The translations under genes and the position numbers were made by a program. DNA of 32,289 bases from Prorocentrum cordatum (taxonomy: Eukaryota; Sar; Dinophyceae; Prorocentrales; Prorocentraceae): positions 1 through 32,289 of the forward strand of contig CAUYUJ010009769.1 in the NCBI GenBank assembly GCA_963575745.1. Reading direction: 5' to 3'. The notes beneath the pieces were generated by a model. The model was given only the letters and a program-made list of their open reading frames with translations, was not told where the DNA came from and did no database searches. Numbering within the stretch: the stretch's first letter is position 1; the number at the start of each line of letters is the position of its first letter. Shown piece by piece: positions 25,011 through 32,289 of this stretch.

Positions 25011-25138
25011 CCGCGGCCCCGGCGGGACGCGCCAGAGCCCACTTGGAGAGTTCTTTTGGAAAAAGAACCAAAACCAAAACCGAGAGGATTCAGCACGCCG
25101 GGCACCCCTTTGCTGAAGCGACAGGGGGCGACAGGGGC
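25011..25138 (+). repeat. Stem-loop module, copy 7, truncated
   Basis: Keeps the first stem (GTTCTTTT-GGA-AAAAGAAC) and an altered second one (CCCCT, inner GCT/AGC, AGGGG), then breaks off at GACAGGGGGCGACAGGGGC directly into the 12-bp array. The inner pair differs from CGAT/ATCG on both sides. Confidence 0.75.
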
Positions 25139-26850
25139 CGTCTGGAGGCCCTCTTGGGGCCTTCTTGGGGGCCTCTTGGGCCGTCATGGGGCCATCTTGG
25201 GGCCTCTTGGGTGCTGTTCGGGCGATGTTGGGAACCTCTTGGGCCGTCTTGGGCCGTCGGAGAGCTGAAAAGAAGAACATGCCAAAATCCTTCAAAAACC
25301 TAAGGAAAATCAATGATTTGAACCTATTCGGGCCTTCCTGGAGGGCGTCTTGGAGGGCTCTTGGGCCGTCTTGGAGGCCTTTTGCGGGCCTTTTGGGCCG
25401 TCTTAGACCATCTTGAGGCCATCTTGGGCCGTCTTGGGTGCATCTTGGAGCCATCTTACCCGTCTTGGAGGCCATTTTGGCCGTCTTGGAGGCATCTTGG
25501 AGGCCATCTTGGGCCATCTTGGCCGTCTTGGAGGCCATCTTGGGCGTCTTGGAGGCCTCTTGGGCCGTCTTGAGGCCCTCTTGGGGCCTTCTTGGGGGCC
25601 TCTTGGGCCGTCATGGGGCCATCTTGGAGGCCTCTTGGGTGCTGTTGGGGCGATGTTGGGGACCTCTTGGGCCGTCTTGGGCCGTCGGAGAGCTGAAAAG
25701 AAGAACATGCCAAAATCCTTGAAAAACCTAAGGAAAATCAATGATTTTAACCTATTCGGGCCTTCCTGGAGGGCGTCTTGGAGGGCTCTTGGGCCGTCTT
25801 GGAGGCCTTTTGCAGGCCTTTTGGGCCGTCTTAGACCATCTTGAGGCCATCTTGGGCCGTCTTGGGTGCATCTTGGAGCCATCTTACCCGTCTTGGAGGC
25901 CATTTTGGCCGTCTTGGAGGCATCTTGGAGGCCATCTTGGGCCATCTTGGCCGTCTTGGAGGCCATCTTGGGCGTCTTGGAGGCCTCTTGGGCCGTCTTG
26001 AGGCCCTCTTGGGGCCTTCTTGGGGGCCTCTTGGGCCGTCATGGGGCCATCTTGGAGGCCTCTTGGGTGCTGTTGGGGCGATGTTGGGGACCTCATGGGC
26101 CGTCTGGGGCCGTCGGAGAGCTGAAAAGAAGAACATGCCAAAATCCTTCAAAAACCTAAGGAAATCAATGATTTGAACCTATTCGGGCCTTCCTGGAGGG
26201 CGTCTTGGAGGGCTCTTGGGCCGTCTTGGAGGCCTTTTGCCGGCCTTTTGGGCCGTCTGAGACCATCTTGAGGCCATCTTGGACCGTCTTGGGTGCATCT
26301 TGGAGCCATCTTACCCGTCTTGGAGGCCATCTTGGCCGTCTTGGAGGCATCTTGGAGGCCATCTTGGGCCATCTTGGCCGTCTTGGAGGCCATCTTGGGC
26401 GTCTTGGAGGCCTCTTGGGCCGTCTTGAGGCCCTCTTGGGGCCTTCTTGGGGGCCTCTTGGGCCGTCATGGGGCCATCTTGGAGGCCTCTTGGGTGCTGT
26501 TGGGGCGATGTTGGGGACCTCTTGGGCCGTCTTGGGCCGTCGGAGAGCTGAAAAGAAGAACATGCCAAAATCCTTGAAAAACCTAAGGAAAATCAATGAT
26601 TTTAACCTATTCGGGCCTTCCTGGAGGGCGTCTTGGAGGGCTCTTGGGCCGTCTTGGAGGCCTTTTGCGGGCCTTTTGGGCCGTCTTAGACCATCTTGAG
26701 GCCATCTTGGGCCGTCTTGGGTGCATCTTGGAGCCATCTTACCCGTTTTGGAGGCCATCTTGGCCGTCTTGGAAGCATCTTGGAGGCCATCTTGGGCCAT
26801 CTTGGCCGTCTTGGAGGCCATCTTGGGCCAAGTTGGGGCAACAAAGGCAT
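25139..26850. repeat. Four tandem ~428-bp satellite units, nearly identical
   Basis: The landmark AGAGCTGAAAAGAAGAACATG recurs at 25261, 25689, 26117 and 26544 (spacing 428, 428, 427). Units differ by only a few bases, far less than monomers elsewhere, so this block was amplified recently. The last unit leads into a divergent module. Confidence 0.93.
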
Positions 26851-26874
26851 TGACAGATGGATTTTCGGAAACTT

Positions 26875-27030
26875 GCGGGTGGCCGGCGGGACGGGCCGAA
26901 GCCCACTGGGGAGTTCTTTGAGAAAAAGAACCAAAACCAAAACCTGAAACATCCAGCACGCCGTGCACCCCTGTGGCAAGACCACAGGGGGCGGCGGATC
27001 CTAGTGGCCTTCGGCCCATCCCGCCACCTT
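26875..27030 (+). repeat. Stem-loop module, copy 8, divergent
   Basis: First stem GTTCTTT-GAGA-AAAAGAAC. Second stem CCCCTGTGG-CAAGA-CCACAGGGG is perfect over 9 bp, although its inner sequence differs from the other copies on both sides. The GC-rich arms are partly lost, and the sequence then leaves the repeat. Confidence 0.75.
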
Positions 27031-27390
27031 GCCTGGGTTGTGGGTCTGAGGCCTCTTGTATCGGAGGTTGGGGGGTGAGTCCGACGTGAAACGGAGACCC
27101 CCCTTACCGGGAAATCGATTTCGGTTTCGGGTTCGTGTCGTGCGTGCCGTGCGTGCCGTGCGGGCGAGGCGAAGCTGCGTGGGCGGTCGAGAGGAAATCC
27201 TCCTGTGGCTGGGCCGCGGCCGGACCAAATGCTTCTCCTCCGGCGGCCGGTGGCCCGCGGTGTCCCGCCGGTGTCCCGCTGGTGTCCCGAAATCCTGCTG
27301 TGGCCGGGCCGCGGCCGGACCAAAAGTCTCTCCACCCGGCAAACGGTGCCCCGCTGGTGTCCCGCTGTGGCTGCGGCGAGCTATCCAATG
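27031..27390. other. GC-rich region with short duplications, no gene recognised
   Basis: A segment with GGGCCGCGGCCGGACCAAA occurs twice about 94 bp apart (near 27210 and 27305), interleaved with repeated GGTGTCCCGC. CGTGCGTGCCGTGCGTGCC is another short repeat. Frames open here have no recognisable domain. Confidence 0.6.
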
Positions 27391-27572
27391 CAAGTCTGCA
27401 TGCAAACCGAAAAGCACATCGAAATGCAAATCGACATGCACATCCCAATGCAAATCGTAAGGCGCCGTGGGTTGCGTATTAAAAAAATCGGCACCTGCGG
27501 CGAGCTTTCCAATGCAAGTCGACATGCAAATCGAGATGCAAATCGAAATGCAAATCGACATGCACATCAATA
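27391..27572. repeat. Phased 12-bp repeat with ATGCAAAT cores
   Basis: Units like ATGCAAATCGAC recur every 12 bp. Exact ATGCAAAT is at 27424, 27448, 27524, 27536 and 27548, with ATGCACAT and ATGCAAGT variants between. Two blocks, each introduced by TGCGGCGAGCT-TCCAATGCAAGTC-like sequence (about 27373 and 27496), indicate a larger duplication of ~122 bp. Confidence 0.85.
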
Positions 27573-27609
27573 TGGGGCTCCTTCCCCTTCCCCCCCCCAA
27601 ACCTCCTTA

Positions 27610-28190
27610 TCACCCGCAGGGTTGTGTTGGGGTGTCGTGGGGAGCCTCTCTGGGGCCTCTTGCAAGCGGTTTGGGCGCCTCTTGGGGACCTCTTGGGGCC
27701 TCGTGGGGTATGTTTTGGGCCTCGTGGAGGCCGCTTGGGAGCGTCTTGGGCGCGTGTTGGGGCCTCTTGGGGTCTCTGGTCTCTTGGCGGCCTCTTGGGG
27801 CCTCCTGTGGGCTTCGCGGAGCACAGATATCGACTGTTCGGTTTGTGGTCCCCTGCATGGGCCCCTCTTGGGGCCGTCTCGGGGCCCTCTTGGGCCGTCT
27901 CGAGCACTTCTTGAGCCATCTTGGAGCCCTCTTGGGCTGTCTTGGGGCCTTCTTGGAGGCGTCTTGGGCTGTCTTGGGGCGGTCGTGGGATCTCCTTGAG
28001 CCGTCTTGCACGGAAAGCCGAAAATGCGAGAAGGCCCAAATTCTCCAAATACTTTCGTAACGTCTACGATTTGGGCCTCTTGGGGCTCTCTCGGGAGGCC
28101 TCTTGGAGCGCTCTTGGAGCCTCTTTGGGTCCTCTTAGGCCGTCTTGGAACCATCTTTGGGCGCCTTGGAGCACGCTTGGCCTCGGCAGT
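27610..28190. repeat. Diverged satellite branch
   Basis: 12-bp-like units again (GGGGCCTCTTGGGG), plus one ~75-bp segment near 28014-28090 (GCCGAAAATGCGAGAAGG...TACGATTTGGGCCTCTTGGGG) corresponding to the AT-richer segment of the main satellite. It is more diverged than any copy on the left. Confidence 0.8.
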
Positions 28191-28660
28191 GTGACTACGG
28201 CGTAATTTGGCGAGGGTTTATGGCTTCGGCGCGGGTTTATGGCTTCGGGGGCGCGAACCTCAAGTTACCTCAAGTTTTTTACGTGTCCCACGGCCCTCCA
28301 GGCATTCTGAGGATGTGATGCGGGCGTGGTAACCGGGTGGTCTGGGGCTCCCTCCCTCGCGCGGGCTCCAACTATTTACAGAAGCAGAAAGCTGAACTGC
28401 AACATTGGAGACTTGAAGCTGCAACTGGTGCAGGGAGCAGCAACTTCGGCCTACAGCCTGGTGGCCCCGCAAAGAGGGCCGGCGGCGGATTTTTTTTGAT
28501 CATCGCTTCGAACCTCGATCCTCGAAGCTCAAACCCGTTCGGGTCGGACGAAGTGCGGAGAGTTACGACTTCTGCGTGCAGTGCAGCTGGCCTCGGCCCC
28601 GCCGCGGGGCGTGCCGCAGAACCCCCTTCACTGCCCCCTCCCCCTTCGTCCGACTGGACC
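28191..28660. other. Low-repeat segment, no gene recognised
   Basis: GGTTTATGGCTTCGG is duplicated at about 28214 and 28233, and CCTCAAGTT at about 28258 and 28267. A 7-bp stem GCTTCGA/TCGAAGC lies at 28505-28528. I find no conserved protein, tRNA or rRNA here. Confidence 0.5.
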
Positions 28661-28662
28661 CG

Positions 28663-28791
28663 TCCTCCTCCTCCTCCTCCTCCTCCTCCTCCTCCTCCTC
28701 CTCCTCCTCCTCCTCCTCCTTGTTCTCCTCCTCCTCCTCCTCCTCCTTCTCCTCCTCCTCCTCCTCCTCCTCCTCCTCCTCTCCAGGGACG
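28663..28791. repeat. (TCC)n tract
   Basis: Uninterrupted TCC triplets to about 28720, a short TTGTTC break, then TCC again with one TTC triplet to 28791. The plus strand is almost purely pyrimidine. Confidence 0.95.
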
Positions 28792-28981
28792 CTCGCTCCT
28801 CCTTCTCCTCCTACTGCTCCTCCTCCTCATCTTTATCCTTATCCGTATCCTTATTCTCCTCCTCCTCCGCCCCGCAAGGCGAGCGGCGGCTGGCCCGGGC
28901 TTGAGTCGTCCGCGGGCAAGCAGGCGGGGGGCATCGGGAGGACGCCACGTCCCCCCTCCCCCGGGCGGGCGGGGGTGGAGC

Positions 28982-29160
28982 AGGAGGAATTAGGAGGAGG
29001 AGGAGGAGGAGGAGGAGGAGGAGGAGGAGGAGGAGGAGGAGGAGGAGGAGCAGGAGGAGGAGGAGGAGGAGGAGGAGAGGCGAGCAGGAGAGAGAGGAGG
29101 GGATGAGGAGGAGGGAGGAGGAGGAGGAGGAGGAGAGGAGGAGGAGGAGGAGGAGGAGAG
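28982..29160. repeat. (GGA)n tract, complementary to 28663-28791
   Basis: GGA triplets with a few AGC or GAGA interruptions. The tract is the reverse complement of the preceding TCC tract across a spacer of about 190 bp. Confidence 0.95.
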
Positions 29161-29640
29161 TTTTGCCGCCGCGCCCCTCGCCTCTCTCTCTCTCTCTTGC
29201 AGCACGTCATGTCAGGGAGCCCTGTCGTCGCCTGGAGGAGGAGGCCATCTTTCACGGCAGGGCTTTGAACCTCTGGGCCCTCGGGTAGCGATCGAGCGAT
29301 GAGGTCGGGGAGGACGAGGAGGCCGACTTAAAGTAAGATGGCTTTGAGACAGACTCCGTTAGTGGTCCCAGCTTACTGGTGCCACCACCCTTGAGAGCAA
29401 GGTGGACGCGAGGAGAGGACGGGGACAGGAGAGGCAGGCGAGGCAGGAGAGAGACAGAGAGAGGAGGTAGGAGGATGACGAGAAGCAGGGAAGAGTAGGG
29501 AGGAGGAGAGGGATGACCAGAGTCCACCCAGGATGCATTAACGATGCAGCACTACTCCCTCCTGTCTTCTGCCCTGAGTCATCTCCTCGCGAGTTCGTAC
29601 ACTCCTTCCCCGGCGTTGCAACAAAGCGGACCCTGGACTC
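29161..29640. other. Purine-rich and mixed sequence, no gene recognised
   Basis: Contains a short (CT)n run at about 29182-29198 and GAGAGG/CAGGCGAGG-type purine-rich sequence at 29400-29520. From about 29540 the composition becomes ordinary and leads into the ~83-bp repeat. Confidence 0.5.
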
Positions 29641-30345
29641 ACGATCTTACGAGTCTGCCATTTAGGCGAGAGTCCCGCTTTGAACAGGCACTGCCTTGCA
29701 TCCGTCTAGCGAGCGAAAAGGAACACGAAAGGTGTGATGCGTCAAGCGAGAGCTCAGTTTTGGACAGGAACCGCCCTCAACACCCGTGTAACTGCTGTAG
29801 TCCTTGACACGTGTGGCTGCTAGGCTTCAGGACGGCTCAGGCGAGAGCCCCATTGCAAAAGGAACCACCGTCCCTCCGTGCATCGGTTGCACTGTTGTGT
29901 TGAAGAGGTCTTAAGCGAGAGCCCTATTGTGATGAGACGCCGCCCTCTATCCTTGTAGGTGTTGCAAGCTTGCAGGACGAATATGCGCGGTGCTGAGGCG
30001 GGAGGCCACTTTTGAAAACGTACCGCACTCCATGTCTGTAGCATAAGATGTTAAGACACATTTGCGCGGCGCCAAGGCGAGATCTCTTGGCTTGAACACG
30101 TACAGCCTTCTATTCTGATATATGTTGCAGGCCGTCAAGACGAGTGTGCGTGCCGCTCAGGCGGTTGCCCCAATTGTCCAGATTGTTGTATGCAGACATG
30201 TCTGTATAAGCATACAGACATGTGAGTTTCGGTGAACAAAACCCTCCATCCCTACAACTGCTGCATGCTTGTACGACAATGCTGCACGGCGCTCAGGCGA
30301 TATTCCCATTCTGACGAGGAGCTGCCCTCCATCCTCATTGCGACA
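29641..30345. repeat. Diverged ~83-bp tandem repeat
   Basis: The phrase AGGCGAGAGCCC or a variant recurs near 29659, 29743, 29836, 29909, 29992, 30072, 30156 and 30292, each followed after ~20-30 bases by a CCGCCCTCCATCC-like phrase and then GTTGCA and GCGCGGCGCT. Spacing is mostly 73-93 bp; the last interval is 136 bp because of an extra palindromic segment. The copies are old and poorly conserved. Confidence 0.8.
30196..30223. repeat. Perfect 12-bp inverted repeat
   Basis: ACATGTCTGTAT-AAGC-ATACAGACATGT. It lies in the one interval of the ~83-bp array that is about 50 bp too long, so it was probably gained by insertion. Confidence 0.85.
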
Positions 30346-30429
30346 GGAAAGGCCACGCTGCAAAATCATACGTGGTGAGGACGTCCCATGCAAACAGGCT
30401 GTTTTTGCGATATGGGGGGGTATCCGTAA

Positions 30430-32045
30430 GGGCGACGGGGTGGGGAGGAGGCGGATGAGGAGGAGGAGGCGGATGAGGAGGAGGAGGAGGAGGAGGAGGA
30501 GGAGGAGGAGGAGGAGGAGGAGGAGGAGAGGGATCCGCAAGGGATAGTGGACATGTCAGGAGAGGAGGCGGAGGGGGAGGAGAAGGAGGAGGAGGAGTAG
30601 GAGGAGGAGGAAGAGGACTTAGGAGGAGGAGGAGGAGGAGGAGGAGGAGGATGAGGAGGAGGAGGAGGAAGAAAAGGTGGAGGAGGAGGAGGAGTCGACG
30701 AGGAGGAGGAGGAAAGGAGGAGGAGGGAGGAGGAGGGGAGGGGTGGAGGAGGAGGAGGAGGAAACGGGCGAGGATCAGGAGGAGAAGGATGCGCAGGATG
30801 AGGAGGAGGTGTAGGAGGAGGAGGAGGGGGAGGATGCGGCGGAGAAGGAGGAGAAACAAAAGGATGAGGATGATGATGCTGATACTGATGATGACGATGC
30901 GGAGGAGGATGAGGAGGAGGAGGAGGAGGAGGAGGAGGAGAAGGAGGAGGAGGAGGATGACTAGGATGCGGGATTATGAGGAGGAGGAGGAAGGCGGAAG
31001 AGGAGGAGGAGGAGAGAAGTAGGGAGGAGGAGGAGGAGGAGGGATACTGATGATGAGGAGAGCAGGGGGATGAGGAAGGAGGAGGAGGAGGGAGGAGGAG
31101 GTGAGGAGGAAGGAGGAGAGGAGGGAGAAAGGATGAGGAGGAGGAGGAGGAGGTAAGGAGGGGATGAGGGAGAGATGCGGAGGAGGAGGGGAGGAGGAGG
31201 CGGAGGAGGAGTCGGAGGAGGAGGGGATGAGGTGGAGTAGTGGATGATGATGAGGAGGAGGAGGGGAGGAGGACGAGGAGGATTATGAAGGAGGGGGAGG
31301 AGGAGCGGACGAGGATCAGGAGGAGGAGGAGGGAAGAGGAGGAGGAGTAGCAGGAGGAGGAGGAAGATTTGTAAGATGAGGAGGGGGAGGAGGAGGCGGA
31401 GAAAACGAATGAGGAGGAGGAGAAACACAAGGAGGAAGAGGGCCAGGATAAAGAGCAGAACGATGAGGAGGAGAACGATGAGGAGGAGGACGAGGAGGAC
31501 GAGGAGGAGGAGGAGACGGATGAGGAGACACAAAAGGAGGAGATGGATGAGAAAGAGGCGGAGAACGAGGCGGACATGAGGCGGAGGAGGAGGAGGAGGA
31601 GGGAGATGAGGCGGAGGAGGAGGATGAGGAGAAGGAGGGAGGAGGAGGAGGAGGCGGACATGAGGCGGAGGATGAGGAAGAGGAGGAGGAGGAGAAGGAA
31701 GGAGGAGGAGGAGGAGAAGGAGGAGGAGGAGGCGGAGGAGGAAGGAGGATGAGGAGGAGGAGAGGCAGAGGAGGAAACGGAGGAGGAAGCGGCGGAGGGG
31801 GAGGAAGAGGTGGAGGAGGAAGATGTGGAGGAGGAGTGGGAGGAGGATGAGGAAGATGAGGAGGAGGAGAACGGGCAGAAGGACGATGAGGATGCGGATG
31901 AGGAGGAGGATGAGGAAGAGGATGAGAATGAGGAGGAGAAGGAGGAGACGAATGAGGAGACAGAGCAGCACTAGGAGGAGGACGCGGAGGATGGGGACGA
32001 GGTGGAGGAGGAGGAGGAGAAGAGCAAACGGAGGAGGAGGATGAG
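30430..32045. repeat. 1.6-kb polypurine GGA/GAT trinucleotide tract
   Basis: Variants of GGA with interspersed GAT, GCG and AAG triplets; the plus strand is almost wholly purine. A pure GGA run at about 30474-30528 is bracketed by ATCCGTAAGGG (30422) and ATCCGCAAGGG (30532). Long open frames here (Arg/Glu-rich on plus, Leu/Ser/Pro-rich on minus) are by-products of the repeat. Confidence 0.95.
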
Positions 32046-32172
32046 CAATAGTAGTAGTAGTAGTCGTCGTCGTCGTCGTCGTAGTCGTAGTCGTAGTCGT
32101 AGTCGTAGTCGTAGTCGTAGTCGTAGTCGTAGTCGTAGTCGTAGTCGAGTCGTAGTAGTAGTAGTAGTAGCC

Positions 32173-32256
<84 letters not shown>

Positions 32257-32289
32257 GTAGTAGTCGTAGTCGTCGCAGTCGTCGTAGTA
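32046..32289. repeat. AGT/CGT trinucleotide array
   Basis: An abrupt switch from GGA repeats to (AGT)n, (CGT)n, (AGTCGT)n and again (AGT)n, continuing to the window end. Confidence 0.95.

Larger units (their letters stand above)
23894..25138. repeat. Right flank: satellite resuming after the insertion
   Basis: The same 12-bp units and AT-richer segment (near 24693) as on the left. A short phrase, ATGTCCCGAGCGAAACGGCC, occurs at about 24003 and 24934, shortly before modules 6 and 7, so these two higher-order units are close relatives. No gene is supported. Confidence 0.88.

Noticed and set aside
28337-29260. Proline-, serine- or glycine-rich open frames over the TCC/GGA tracts
   Set aside because: The peptides are homopolymer translations of trinucleotide repeats.
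29641-30345. tRNA or small structured RNA genes in the ~83-bp repeat
   Set aside because: Unit length is tRNA-like, but I could not find conserved A/B boxes or a cloverleaf.
30335-32044. Arg/Glu-rich plus-strand and Leu/Ser/Pro-rich minus-strand frames up to 431 codons
   Set aside because: They are by-products of the polypurine tract; no start context or conserved motif.

Overview
The window looks like nuclear DNA of a dinoflagellate-type protist. I infer this from three things: a very large Ty1/copia-type LTR retrotransposon whose reverse transcriptase has the HVDD and KPGTG...DAPRAFS signatures I associate with dinoflagellate copia lineages; long, stop-poor GC-rich satellite DNA; and kilobase-scale trinucleotide tracts. 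No host protein gene, rRNA, tRNA or CRISPR array could be supported.

Layout. 1-7939: a higher-order satellite of degenerate ~12-bp units, ~75-bp AT-richer segments every ~370-415 bp, and five copies of a ~280-bp module with several conserved stem-loops. 7940-23888: one 15.9-kb copia element inserted in that satellite, with 252-bp LTRs that read as identical, a 5-bp CTCTT target duplication and an initiator-Met-tRNA-like primer site. 23889-26870: the satellite resumes, including about four tandem ~428-bp units. 26875-28190: a divergent module, a short GC-rich region with phased ATGCAAAT repeats, and a side branch of the satellite. 28660-29160: facing (TCC)n and (GGA)n tracts. 29640-30340: a diverged ~83-bp tandem repeat. 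30430-32045: a GGA/GAT polypurine tract, then AGT/CGT repeats to the end.

The element reads, in order: a capsid-like Gag with two predicted membrane segments; a 2,620-aa frame with a CCHC zinc knuckle, a Tpt1/KptA-like RNA 2'-phosphotransferase domain, a RING-H2 finger and a retropepsin-type protease; then a SAM-methyltransferase-like domain, HHCC/DDE integrase, reverse transcriptase and RNase H. The frames are joined or broken by two +1 shifts at CCC-TAA and TCC-TGA, one -1-type shift, one +1-type insertion, and in-frame TGA and TAA stops.

The most striking observation is a family of about 36 small stem-loops, consensus GCNNG-GNRA-CNNGC followed by C, scattered through the whole internal region of the element. 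Their inner stem pairs covary (at least nine different stems), they occur in different reading phases and in the 3' untranslated region, and they are nearly absent from the structured enzyme domains. This points to selection on, or dispersal of, a nucleic-acid structure rather than on the xGNxP peptide it usually encodes. I know of no description of it, but I could not search.
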